This document shows, in pieces, positions 1 to 8,152 of a DNA stretch of 64,000 nucleotides. How positions within the stretch are numbered: position 1 is the stretch's first letter; every line of letters starts with the position of its first letter. A program made the translations under genes and the position numbers. The DNA lies in contig NZ_LT627735.1 of the NCBI RefSeq assembly GCF_900101765.1, positions 310,001-374,000 of the forward strand, read 5' to 3'. The notes beneath the pieces were generated by a model. The model was not told the origin of the DNA. It was given only the letters and a program-made list of their open reading frames with translations, and searched no databases. This stretch comes from Nonlabens sp. Hel1_33_55 (GTDB lineage Bacteria > Bacteroidota > Bacteroidia > Flavobacteriales > Flavobacteriaceae).

Positions 1-1
1 A

Positions 2-301
2 CTAGAAGTAAAACCTTTTCAACATGAAATTATAGGTATTGTAAATCAATTGCTGGAAATCAACATACCACAGACCGTTCACATAACGGTGCAAACTGAA
101 CCTCTTATACACATAATGAAGGCCAGATTGAAATCTATTATCGGTAAAGGAAAACCATCCTTATATATGTCTATGGAGCATGTCAACGAGCGTTTTCTTG
201 AAATGCTAGTTTCCTTTACTCGCAATCATCCTTATAAATATAAATTTGATCGACAGAAGAGGCGTTTAGATTTCATCATACGTTTAAACAACCACGCTTG
301 A
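2..301 (+). CDS. C-terminal end of an unidentified protein (partial)
   Basis: The frame is open from the first bases of the window and stops at 299-301, so this is the 3' end of a gene that begins upstream. About 99 residues are visible. The tail is basic (K/R-rich stretches such as KFDRQKRRLDF) with no membrane segment. I do not recognise the family. Its stop overlaps the likely TTG start of the next gene (tTGA), so the two are probably co-transcribed in the polysaccharide locus, and a sugar or sugar-modifying role is plausible only by context. Confidence 0.5.
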   Translation, partial: LEVKPFQHEIIGIVNQLLEINIPQTVHITVQTEPLIHIMKARLKSIIGKGKPSLYMSMEHVNERFLEMLVSFTRNHPYKYKFDRQKRRLDFIIRLNNHA

Positions 302-1254
302 CTGACTCAACATACAGCCAAAGGAATACGGTACGCGATGATAATTCAATCGTTGTTGTCAGTGTATTTTTGCTCACCTTCAATCAGAAATCCTATATCG
401 CTCAAACGCTGGATTCTATACTTGAACAGAAGACGCAATTTTCATATGAGATTGTGATAGGTGATGATGCTAGTACAGACGGTACATCTGAGATCTGTTT
501 GCAATACAAAGAGAGATATACAGATCAGATTGATTATGTGCGCCACGGGACCAATATGGGACTAATTGCAAACTTTGTAGATACGGCAAAGAGACTCAAG
601 GGAAAATATGTTGCTATCTGTGATGGTGATGATTACTGGACAGACCCTTTAAAACTTCAAAAGCAAGTCGATTTTTTAGATAACAATACAGAGTTTGCTA
701 TTGTTGGAACTCATTGTGCATATGAGGATGGTGATAATATTTTTACAGCAAAACAGGATAATACAATCGCATCCTATACTGTTGAGCAGATGGCATTAAA
801 GAATAGAATAAGCGCTCCCACATCGTTATTCAAAAATTTTGATCGTTTACAGGATTTGCCCTCGTATTTTTTAAATTTTCCTTACGGCGACTGGCCGGTA
901 TATTTAATGGTTCTCCATTCTACTGGATCAAAGGCAGCAAAAATTCCTGATATTAGCGCGGTTTATCGTAGGCAAATAGGCGTGAGTGCAAGTATGCGCC
1001 TCAATGCAGTGGAAGTATCCTCAAAAAATGTTTTGATTCTTGAAGAATTAATAAATGATAAACAGTTGTCAAGCGTAAAAACACAGCTTATTAAGGGGCT
1101 AATCAAAAATAAAAGAGAACTGATAACTGCGCTAAACAGAAAGGGTGCTTATATGAAAGCTATCGGCAAGTTTATTGGACTGATGCAGTATCAAGCAAGA
1201 TGGGCTCACGTTAAATGGTATTTTTATTCCATTAAAACCTCGATGAATAAATAA
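298..1254 (+). CDS. Glycosyltransferase family 2
   Basis: A GT-A fold inverting glycosyltransferase that would transfer a sugar from a nucleotide donor during glycan assembly at the inner face of the membrane. The family pattern is clear: VSVFLLTFNQ opening strand (about residues 21-30), DDASTDGT nucleotide-binding loop (56-63) and the metal-binding DGDD motif followed by YW (109-114). At 318 aa the length fits. The start is uncertain: the frame offers TTG at 298, overlapping the preceding stop, and no ATG lies before the conserved opening strand. The next gene follows after one base. Donor and acceptor cannot be deduced. Confidence 0.85.
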   Translation: MTDSTYSQRNTVRDDNSIVVVSVFLLTFNQKSYIAQTLDSILEQKTQFSYEIVIGDDASTDGTSEICLQYKERYTDQIDYVRHGTNMGLIANFVDTAKRLKGKYVAICDGDDYWTDPLKLQKQVDFLDNNTEFAIVGTHCAYEDGDNIFTAKQDNTIASYTVEQMALKNRISAPTSLFKNFDRLQDLPSYFLNFPYGDWPVYLMVLHSTGSKAAKIPDISAVYRRQIGVSASMRLNAVEVSSKNVLILEELINDKQLSSVKTQLIKGLIKNKRELITALNRKGAYMKAIGKFIGLMQYQARWAHVKWYFYSIKTSMNK

Positions 1255-1255
1255 G

Positions 1256-2389
1256 ATGAAGATATTGATGGTTTCGATGAATTCGATTCACTTCCGCAGG
1301 TGGAGTGAGCAGCTGCGTAATAGCGGTCATGAGGTATTCTGGTTCGATGTATTGGATCAGGGCTATGCGCCTTCAATGAGCTGGATGACCCAGATAACGG
1401 ATTGGAAGAAGGGATTTTTAAAAAGCCGTGGACGTACGTTGTTTAAAAAGAAGTTGCCAACGCTATTTAATTTCTTATCCAATAGATTCGACCATAGAGT
1501 AGATACTGTTTTTGAAAAAACACTGAAAGTTGTGCAGCCAGATGTTGTTCATAGTTTTGCATTATATGTTTCGTGCACGCCCATTTATAACGTGATGGCT
1601 AAATTTCAACAAATCAAATGGATCTACAGCTCATGGGGTAGTGATTTATATTATTACAAAAACGAAACATCCTACTTAGAGGACATTAAGAGAATATTGC
1701 CCAGAATTGATTTTCTGTTTACGGATTGCCATCGGGATCATCAGACTGCGGTGAACTTGGGGTTTTCTGGCAAGTTTTTGGGAGTGTTCCCGGGCGGTGG
1801 CGGTTTTGATCTGGAATTTATTGAATCACAAACAATTCCTTACACAATGCGCGATGTCATTCTAGTAAAGGGATATGAAAATAGATCTGGACGATCTGTA
1901 AAAGTTCTGCTCGCTCTGGAACAAATTGCAGATTCTCTAAGTAATTTCAAAGTGGTGGTTTTTGGAGCAGAGGATCCTGCAGTATTACGTTTTCGTGAAA
2001 GCGATATTCCCAACATTCAGATTCACCATTTGCTACCCCATAAAAAAATTTTAAAATTGATGGGTTCTGCTATGATATATATAGGAAACTCCAATAGTGA
2101 TGGGATGCCTAACACTATGTTGGAGGCGATGTGTGCCGGCGCTTATGTCATTCAATCTAATCCGGGTGGTTCAACTGAAGAAATCATTGAGAATGGAACG
2201 AATGGCAGTTTGATCAATGATTGTGAAGATGTAGAGCAAATTAAATCAGTAATCAATAAAGCCTTACTTTCTGTAGAGCATCGATCAAAGGCAGTCTCGT
2301 TTAATAATAACGAATTAGCACCAAAATTGGATCGAGATCTTGTCATTTCCCAAGTTATCGATGCATATCACCAAGTAGCGGAAGGATAA
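1256..2389 (+). CDS. Glycosyltransferase family 4 (GT-B fold)
   Basis: A retaining glycosyltransferase of the GT4 type, 377 aa. The N-terminal domain begins MKILMVSMNSIHFRRW, with a typical GT-B first strand. The C-terminal donor-binding domain carries GNSNSDGMPNTMLEAM and then NPGGSTEEII near residues 280-315, where GT4 enzymes have the E-x7-E region (here D/E with LEAM). Around residue 246 it contains RFRESDIPN, encoded by a degenerate copy of the window's iterated palindrome; the same peptide pattern recurs in the unrelated GT2 enzyme at 13690. The sugar specificity is unknown. Confidence 0.85.
   Translation: MKILMVSMNSIHFRRWSEQLRNSGHEVFWFDVLDQGYAPSMSWMTQITDWKKGFLKSRGRTLFKKKLPTLFNFLSNRFDHRVDTVFEKTLKVVQPDVVHSFALYVSCTPIYNVMAKFQQIKWIYSSWGSDLYYYKNETSYLEDIKRILPRIDFLFTDCHRDHQTAVNLGFSGKFLGVFPGGGGFDLEFIESQTIPYTMRDVILVKGYENRSGRSVKVLLALEQIADSLSNFKVVVFGAEDPAVLRFRESDIPNIQIHHLLPHKKILKLMGSAMIYIGNSNSDGMPNTMLEAMCAGAYVIQSNPGGSTEEIIENGTNGSLINDCEDVEQIKSVINKALLSVEHRSKAVSFNNNELAPKLDRDLVISQVIDAYHQVAEG
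1989..2002. repeat. Degenerate copy of the iterated palindrome
   Basis: GTTTTCGTGAAAGC, two mismatches from GCTTTCGCGAAAGC, inside the GT4 gene at 1256. It encodes RFRES, the same readout as three perfect copies. Confidence 0.5.
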
Positions 2390-2440
2390 TTCTTAAAATA
2401 TGTTGACTTTCCACTAAATTGCGCCAGCAACCCCAACTAC

Positions 2441-3616
2441 ATGAAATCCATAGGTTTTATACCATTGCGCCAGGGATCAAAAGGGATCCCAGGAAAAAAC
2501 AAGAAGAAACTTCTTGGCAGGCCTCTTTTTTGCTGGGTGGTGGGCGAGGCCATTGCCTCCGAATTGGATGAGGTTTTCATATACACAGATGATACAGAAA
2601 TCATCGATTTCATTAATCGGGAATACCAGTGGACAAAAAAGATAAAAACCGTACAACGCAGTGAAGCGAGTGCAAGCGATACCGCAACAACAGAACTTGC
2701 CATTCAGGAGTTCATAGAAAATGAACAACCAGAATTTGACGTATTTTGTCTATTGCAAGCGACAAGTCCATTTACTGTAGCAGCAGATATTAACAACTGT
2801 TTGAAAGCCGTAGTCAATAAATCTTCTTATGATGCAGCATTGACCGTGGTAAACACACATAGATTTACATGGAATAATAACGGCACAGCAAGTAATTATG
2901 ATTTTATGAGCCGACCACGCCGCCAGGATTTTGAGGGTCAACTCATAGAGAACGGAGCCTGTTATGTCACTACTAAAAAGGCGTGGAGGGAAAGCAACAA
3001 CCGCATCAGCGGTAAAATTGCCACGATAAAAATGCCTGAAGACAGTCTCACCGAAATCGATTCCCTAACCGACTGGCTCATTGTTGAAGAACTCCTGGCA
3101 GCCAGACTTAAAAAGCAAAAGCAATCCAGCCGCATATCGCATTTAATACTTGACGTGGACGGAGTGTTTACTGATGGTTGCGTGTATTATAGTCGTGATG
3201 GTGAAGTCATGAAAAAGTTTGATATGCGGGATGGTATGGGACTGGAAATCCTACGTCAGAATCATGTAGAAGTTATAGTAATGACCTCAGAAGACTCTCA
3301 GATTGTAGCCAGCCGTATGAAGAAATTGAAGATTAAAGATGTTTTCCTGGGAGTCAAGGATAAATACAGCCTTCTATCAAGAATAATAGCACAGCGAGAT
3401 TTAGATTTTTCACAAATCGCTTATATAGGTGATGATGTTAATGATATGGCAAACATCTGTGCCGCAGGATGGTCATTTGCTCCGGCAAATGCGACCATGG
3501 AAATAAAGCGTCATGCAGACCTCGTTCTTTCAAACCACAGCGCGGCAGGAGCCATACGAGAAGCCTGTGAGTTCATCATGAAGTATAACGATCGATTTAA
3601 TCACAATTTTACGTGA
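2441..3616 (+). CDS. neuA: Acylneuraminate cytidylyltransferase fused to a KdsC-like HAD phosphatase
   Basis: Residues 1 to about 228 form a CMP-sialic acid (nonulosonate) synthetase: the P-loop-like LRQGSKGIPGKN (9-20) and LLQATSPF (104-111) are family hallmarks. Residues about 233-391 are a HAD phosphatase of the KdsC type: DVDGVFTD (238-245) with the nucleophile Asp, MTSED (281-285), the conserved Lys near 306-308 and GDDVND (330-335). The fusion could dephosphorylate a nonulosonate-9-phosphate and activate it with CTP; vertebrate CMAS has the same domain order. Which sugar is used is inference. The acyltransferase gene that follows overlaps the stop, and the synthase at 4771 would act upstream in the pathway. 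Confidence 0.9.
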   Translation: MKSIGFIPLRQGSKGIPGKNKKKLLGRPLFCWVVGEAIASELDEVFIYTDDTEIIDFINREYQWTKKIKTVQRSEASASDTATTELAIQEFIENEQPEFDVFCLLQATSPFTVAADINNCLKAVVNKSSYDAALTVVNTHRFTWNNNGTASNYDFMSRPRRQDFEGQLIENGACYVTTKKAWRESNNRISGKIATIKMPEDSLTEIDSLTDWLIVEELLAARLKKQKQSSRISHLILDVDGVFTDGCVYYSRDGEVMKKFDMRDGMGLEILRQNHVEVIVMTSEDSQIVASRMKKLKIKDVFLGVKDKYSLLSRIIAQRDLDFSQIAYIGDDVNDMANICAAGWSFAPANATMEIKRHADLVLSNHSAAGAIREACEFIMKYNDRFNHNFT

Positions 3617-4749
3617 GCTATAAGATGATTTATAGCTTAAGAATATCAAGTTCAAGAATTTATGGATTAGATTTTCTACGTTGTTTAGCTATATTATTCG
3701 TTGTTTTTGGCCATGGAGCATATTTGATGGAATGGGAAAACTATATGTATGTAAATTATTTTTTATTTGATGGTGTAGCGATTTTTTTTGTTTTAAGTGG
3801 GTTTTTAATAGGAAGGATTCTTCTCAACCTTGTTGAAAACCCACAATTTTCATATTTACATTTAATTGATTTTTGGTTGAGACGTTGGCTACGTACTTTA
3901 CCAAATTATTTACTGATCTTGTTAATATTATTTGGTTTAAATCTATTGTTTACTAATGGGTTTCAAATCAGTAATTATTTCTCTTACTTCATTTTCTCAC
4001 AAAATCTTATAAATAAACACCCAGATTTCTTTCCAGAGGCATGGAGTCTATCTATTGAAGAATGGTTTTACCTATTAACTCCCATTCTTCTGTTTGTTGG
4101 TATTGTAGTTTTTAAAATCAATAGGAGATGGGTGATATTTTACTCCATTCTTTTGTTGTTGATTGGCTCTACTTTTATTCGCTATTCTTTATACGCTCAT
4201 GGAGAAATTGTTGACGGCGAGGCTTGGGCGAAATTGCTATCAGGACGTGTGGTAACAAGACTAGATAGTATTATGTATGGTGTAATAGGTGCAGTATGTT
4301 CAAAATATTATCGTGTACTATGGTTTAAATTTAAGAATGCTTTGTTTTTTGTTGGTTTATTATTATTTCTTTTTATAAAATTTTCGCCAATTGATTATAG
4401 CGCGATAGGTTTTTTTAATTCAGTATTCTCATTTAGCCTAATTTCTATAGCAACCTTATTTTTACTACCTTTTTTAAGCCACTTAAAGAATGGGAAAGGA
4501 CTAGTTTATAAAATAGTTACATTCATCAGCTTAATTTCTTATCCAATGTATTTGGTAAATCTATCAATAGTCCAATATTGGATTTTGAACATTGTTGATT
4601 GGGATAGTATGACTTATTTCAATTCGTATTTTAAGGTATTACTAAGCTATTTTTTATATTGGTTATTAACTATTGGGTTAGCGTTTTTCATTTATAGGTA
4701 TTTTGAAAAACCTATCATGCGCTTTAGAAGCAGATTGAGAATAATCTGA
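3613..4749 (+). CDS. Acyltransferase 3 family membrane protein
   Basis: An OafA/YrhL-type integral membrane O-acyltransferase, 378 aa with about ten hydrophobic segments. The family motif R-x10-H is present in LDFLRCLAILFVVFGHG, and EAWSLSIEEWFYLL and FEKP near the C terminus are further hallmarks. It would O-acetylate (or otherwise O-acylate) a sugar of the locus glycan. The start is a GTG overlapping the neuA stop (gTGA); ATG at 3625 is the alternative. The gene is markedly more AT-rich than the neuA and neuB genes on either side, which suggests that it was inserted between them by transfer. Confidence 0.87.
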   Translation: MSYKMIYSLRISSSRIYGLDFLRCLAILFVVFGHGAYLMEWENYMYVNYFLFDGVAIFFVLSGFLIGRILLNLVENPQFSYLHLIDFWLRRWLRTLPNYLLILLILFGLNLLFTNGFQISNYFSYFIFSQNLINKHPDFFPEAWSLSIEEWFYLLTPILLFVGIVVFKINRRWVIFYSILLLLIGSTFIRYSLYAHGEIVDGEAWAKLLSGRVVTRLDSIMYGVIGAVCSKYYRVLWFKFKNALFFVGLLLFLFIKFSPIDYSAIGFFNSVFSFSLISIATLFLLPFLSHLKNGKGLVYKIVTFISLISYPMYLVNLSIVQYWILNIVDWDSMTYFNSYFKVLLSYFLYWLLTIGLAFFIYRYFEKPIMRFRSRLRII

Positions 4750-4770
4750 TCTTATAAATTAGTAAAACTT

Positions 4771-5643
4771 ATGAATAAATACCAACCACCGTTCACCATC
4801 GCAGAAATAGGTGGGAACCATAAAGGCGATATGGAAATCGCCAAAGAAATGATAAAGGTCGCCTCCATATTTTGCAAGGTGGATGCCATCAAGTTTCAAA
4901 AGAGACATAATATTGAATTGCTAACACAAGAGCAATATGAGGCGCCGCATCCTAATCCCGTTAATTCTTATGGCGATACCTATGGGGCACACCGCGAATT
5001 TTTGGAATTTGATGTAGACCAGCATGCAGAGTTAAAATCCTACTGTGAAGAAATGGGAGTTATATATGCTACAAGCGTTTGGGATGTAACCAGTGCAAAA
5101 GAAATCGCAACCCTTGAACCAGATTTCATCAAAATTCCCAGCGCCTGCAACAATCATTTTGAAATGCTGGGCTGGTTGTGTGAAAATTATAACGGTGAGA
5201 TCCATGCCTCTACGGGTATGACTACACGTGATGAAATTAAAACCATCGTTGAGTTTTTTGAAGGTAAAAACCGTGCAAAGGATCTGGTTCTATACAACTG
5301 TACCTCAGGATATCCGGTACCTTTTCCAGACGTTTGCCTGCTGGATATTACTACCCTAACAAAAGAATATGGTGACAGGGTAAAATCTATCGGGTTTTCA
5401 GGCCACCATCTGGGGATTGCAGTTGATGTGGCGGCCTATACACTAGGGGCACACATTGTAGAACGGCACTATACGCTGGACCGTACATGGAAAGGAACGG
5501 ACCATAGCGCGTCACTTGAACCGGCCGGTATGAGAAAGCTGGCGCGAGATCTCCGTGCGGTTCATCAAGCGTTGACACACAAAGAGACAGATATTTTACC
5601 TATAGAACAAGTGCAGCGCGATAAATTAAAATATCGAAAATGA
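4771..5643 (+). CDS. neuB: N-acetylneuraminate synthase family protein without SAF domain
   Basis: A NeuB-type PEP-condensing aldolase that would join phosphoenolpyruvate to a hexosamine or hexose to give a nonulosonic acid. The TIM-barrel domain is well kept: FTIAEIGGNHKGD at the N terminus, KFQKR, KIPSA, STGM, CTSGYP, GFSGHH and the closing VERHYTLDR with KGTDHSASLEP. At 290 aa it is shorter than ordinary NeuB (about 340-350 aa): the protein ends at the point where the antifreeze-like SAF domain normally starts. In studied NeuB dimers that domain reaches into the partner's active site, so either the enzyme works without it or it takes a different substrate. It pairs with the fused cytidylyltransferase at 2441. 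Confidence 0.88.
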   Translation: MNKYQPPFTIAEIGGNHKGDMEIAKEMIKVASIFCKVDAIKFQKRHNIELLTQEQYEAPHPNPVNSYGDTYGAHREFLEFDVDQHAELKSYCEEMGVIYATSVWDVTSAKEIATLEPDFIKIPSACNNHFEMLGWLCENYNGEIHASTGMTTRDEIKTIVEFFEGKNRAKDLVLYNCTSGYPVPFPDVCLLDITTLTKEYGDRVKSIGFSGHHLGIAVDVAAYTLGAHIVERHYTLDRTWKGTDHSASLEPAGMRKLARDLRAVHQALTHKETDILPIEQVQRDKLKYRK

Positions 5644-5650
5644 TTGTCAA

Positions 5651-6457
5651 ATGAATTTACTTTCATTGTTTAAACGAGTGAAATTCAGGCTTTACAGTTA
5701 TAAAAAAAAGGTAAAGACTATCACAGTGGACCGTTTGCTGGCTAATGATTTTTATTTTAAGTACGAGGGTTACTGTAATTGCTGCGATCAAAAAGTAACC
5801 TTTAGTTCTAGAAATAGCTGGCTCAGAGATTATTTTTTCTGTGATGATTGTAAGAGTATACCGCGTGAGCGAGCTCTAATGAGAGTCATTGAAGAGGAAT
5901 ATCCGAATTGGCGATCCTTAAAAATACATGAATCTTCACCTGGAAACAGGGGAACAAGTTTAAAGCTAAAAAAGTATGCAGCTGATTATAGTTGCTCACA
6001 ATATTTCCCGAATCATAAAAACGGAAGCCAGGTAAATAATTGGATGAACCAGAATCTGGAAGATTTAACCTTCGAGGATAACTCTTTTGATTTAATAATC
6101 ACACAAGATGTATTGGAGCACGTTTTCAACCCAGCAAAAGCATTTCAAGAGATCGGTAGGGTACTGAAGAGAGGCGGTGCACACATATTTACAGTTCCAT
6201 TGGTCAACAAGCACCAAAAAACGGAGCGATGGGCTACTATTGATGAGAACGGTGAATTAAATTTCTTAGGGGAACCAGAGTGGCATGGAAATGTTGTAGA
6301 TCCTAATGGTTCACCTGTAACAATGCATTGGGGCTTTGATATCATCGAATTTATTAAGAAATATTCTAATTTAAACACTAAGATTTTTCATATCGATGAC
6401 TTGAGTAACGGAATTAGGGCAGAGCTGATTGAAGTTTTAGTAACTAGAAAATCATAG
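5651..6457 (+). CDS. Class I SAM-dependent methyltransferase
   Basis: A 268-aa soluble protein. The second half is a methyltransferase-11-type domain: FEDNSFDLIITQDVLEHV and IGRVLKRGGAHIFTVP are the typical motif IV and post-motif region. The first half has two Cys pairs, CNCC near residue 39 and CDDC near 65, which look like a zinc-binding module in front of the SAM domain. The glycine-rich motif I is weak (IHESSPGNRG). Within this locus it may methylate a sugar or a glycan terminus. The substrate is not deducible. Confidence 0.75.
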   Translation: MNLLSLFKRVKFRLYSYKKKVKTITVDRLLANDFYFKYEGYCNCCDQKVTFSSRNSWLRDYFFCDDCKSIPRERALMRVIEEEYPNWRSLKIHESSPGNRGTSLKLKKYAADYSCSQYFPNHKNGSQVNNWMNQNLEDLTFEDNSFDLIITQDVLEHVFNPAKAFQEIGRVLKRGGAHIFTVPLVNKHQKTERWATIDENGELNFLGEPEWHGNVVDPNGSPVTMHWGFDIIEFIKKYSNLNTKIFHIDDLSNGIRAELIEVLVTRKS

Positions 6458-6458
6458 T

Positions 6459-7874
6459 GTGAAATCGATGCATAGTAAGAAAGTTTTCATCTTGTTCCCT
6501 GACGGTGTCGGTCTACGCAATTTTGCTTTCACCGGTTTCAAGGAAATAGGCGAGCAGCTAGATTTTGACATTACCTACTGGAACAATACGATTTTTCCCA
6601 TACAAAGTGAATTAGGTTACAAAGAGCTTCATATAGGCAGCACGAAAATTCATCCCAAAACTCCAGTATTGAGTCATGCTCGCAAGAGGGTGGAATTAGC
6701 GCTTTCGCGAAAGCGAGCAAATGATCATGTTTATAACACCTATCGATTCCCATTGAAATGGAATGGACCTAAGCATTTCTTGAAAAGTGCCTTCGTGAAA
6801 TTTCACGAAAGATTCAACGCCACACCGCATGGCTGGCAGCGCCTTATGGATCAAATGTATGCAGCAGAACGATCTACAGATAGATACCAGAAAGCCAAGA
6901 CTCAACTGCAGGAACACCAGCCAGATTTGGTTTTTTGCACAACGCAGCGTGCCACACAAGCTATAGCACCCATGCTGGCCGCCAAGGATCTGGGAATCAA
7001 GACGGCCTGCTGGATCTACAGTTGGGATAATTTGCCCAAGGGTATGAGCACGATAGAGACAGATTATTATTTTGTATGGTCAGATCTAATGAAACAGCAA
7101 ATGTTGGAATATTACCCAAAGACTGTTCCCGAACAGATTTTTGTGACGGGCACGCCGCAATTTGAACCTCATTATGATAATAGTATTCTGCTTTCGCGAA
7201 AGCAGTTTTGTGAAGAGCATCATCTGGATGAGGATACACAATACATCTGTTTTTCTGGTGATGATCAGACGACATCGCCGCTAGACCAGTATTATCTGGA
7301 GGACACCGCAATTGCCGTTAGAAAACTACGGGATGAAGGTTATAATTTGGCCATTATTTACCGTCAGGTGCCGATTGATTTCACAGGACGTTATGACAAG
7401 GTCCTTGAGAAGTATGCAGACGTAATTACTACTATCGCGCCCTTATGGAAACCTATGGGAGAGCATTGGAATCAGGTGATGCCTACAAAGGCTGATTTTG
7501 CTAGATTGGTTAACACGTGTTACCATAGCGAGATGGTGGTAAACATCTGTTCGAGTATGGTATTTGACTTTGTAATTCACGGGAAGCCGACCATCTTTCC
7601 CAACTATGAACAGCCGCAACTTAAAAAAGGGATACGTGACATAGGTCAAAATTATGAGTATATTCATTTTAGGTCTATGCCGGACCGAGAAAAAAGCGTG
7701 GTCTGGGCCTATAATAAATCTGAAATATATGAGGGAATCAAAGGCCTACTGGATGGAGCATTGAATCCAGTGTCCATAACAAAACAGTGGTATGAAGTCG
7801 TCAATAGATCTGATTCTCCTAATAAAGCCAGTGAACGTATATGGAAGGGTATTGCGGAAATATTGCCTAGATGA
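6459..7874 (+). CDS. Putative GT-B-like polysaccharide biosynthesis protein
   Basis: 471 aa. The protein begins with a GT-B-like strand (KKVFILFPDGVGLRNF), has a mid-domain WIYSWDNLPKG and WSDLMKQQMLEYYP segment, a VTGTPQFEPH segment and a C-terminal HSEMVVNICSSMVFDFVIHGKP stretch. These resemble CDP-glycerol or UDP-sugar transferases of capsule loci, but I cannot assign a family with certainty. GTG at 6459 or ATG at 6468 may be the start. The gene contains two perfect copies of the GCTTTCGCGAAAGC palindrome (encoding LSRK at 6701 and 7190) and an 18-bp palindrome at 6792. Its stop overlaps the next start (ATGA). Confidence 0.7.
   Translation: MKSMHSKKVFILFPDGVGLRNFAFTGFKEIGEQLDFDITYWNNTIFPIQSELGYKELHIGSTKIHPKTPVLSHARKRVELALSRKRANDHVYNTYRFPLKWNGPKHFLKSAFVKFHERFNATPHGWQRLMDQMYAAERSTDRYQKAKTQLQEHQPDLVFCTTQRATQAIAPMLAAKDLGIKTACWIYSWDNLPKGMSTIETDYYFVWSDLMKQQMLEYYPKTVPEQIFVTGTPQFEPHYDNSILLSRKQFCEEHHLDEDTQYICFSGDDQTTSPLDQYYLEDTAIAVRKLRDEGYNLAIIYRQVPIDFTGRYDKVLEKYADVITTIAPLWKPMGEHWNQVMPTKADFARLVNTCYHSEMVVNICSSMVFDFVIHGKPTIFPNYEQPQLKKGIRDIGQNYEYIHFRSMPDREKSVVWAYNKSEIYEGIKGLLDGALNPVSITKQWYEVVNRSDSPNKASERIWKGIAEILPR
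6701..6714. repeat. Iterated palindrome GCTTTCGCGAAAGC
   Basis: Perfect copy in the 6459 gene, read as LSRK. Flanking bases extend the symmetry to 16 bp (CG...CG). Confidence 0.95.
6792..6809. repeat. 18-bp perfect palindrome TTCGTGAAATTTCACGAA
   Basis: A perfect palindrome within the 6459 gene, encoding part of FVKFHERF. It shares the TTCGTGAAA/TTTCACGAA flavour of the iterated motif but is a different sequence; only one copy was seen. Confidence 0.7.
7190..7203. repeat. Iterated palindrome GCTTTCGCGAAAGC
   Basis: Second perfect copy in the same gene, 489 bases after the first and again read as LSRK. Here the outer pair is T/A instead of C/G. Confidence 0.95.
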
Positions 7875-8083
7875 AATCCTTTTTAAAATATCTTTTTTTA
7901 ACTATTTCAATAATTATCGTGGCAAATTTTATTCTAGGTGCGATAGTAGATTACAGTTTGCGCAGTATTTCTGGGAGTACACTTGAGGAACGGGATAAAA
8001 TAGTAGAAGGAGAGATCAGTTCAGATGTCATATTGTTGGGTATCTCTAGAGGTAAAATAAGTTGGAACCTTTTTGTCTTTTAA
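7871..8083 (+). pseudogene. Truncated remnant of an SGNH-type membrane-anchored protein
   Basis: 70 codons are left. There is one N-terminal membrane segment (residues about 5-28), then SSDVILLGISRG, which lines up with the DVILLGSSRA-type block of SGNH/GDSL-like proteins common in flavobacterial polysaccharide loci. The usual catalytic Ser block is altered (GIS instead of GSS), the His pair that normally follows is missing, and the frame stops soon after. The start overlaps the preceding stop by ATGA, so it once belonged to the operon. The next 69 bases hold no recognisable continuation. I infer deletion decay, based on memory of the family. Confidence 0.55.
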
Positions 8084-8152
8084 AATCATCTCAATGCGTC
8101 AACCAATAATTTATAGTACCTGTGCTCGAGAAGTAATTAGTAGGAATTTATA

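Noticed and set aside
2152..2703. Open frames opposite the GT4 and neuA genes
   Set aside because: They run antisense to well-supported genes, lack family patterns and have no promoter or start context.
6696..6959. Minus-strand frame containing LSRKR opposite the 6459 gene
   Set aside because: The peptide comes from the self-complementary palindrome, which is open in all frames; the rest has no protein-like pattern.
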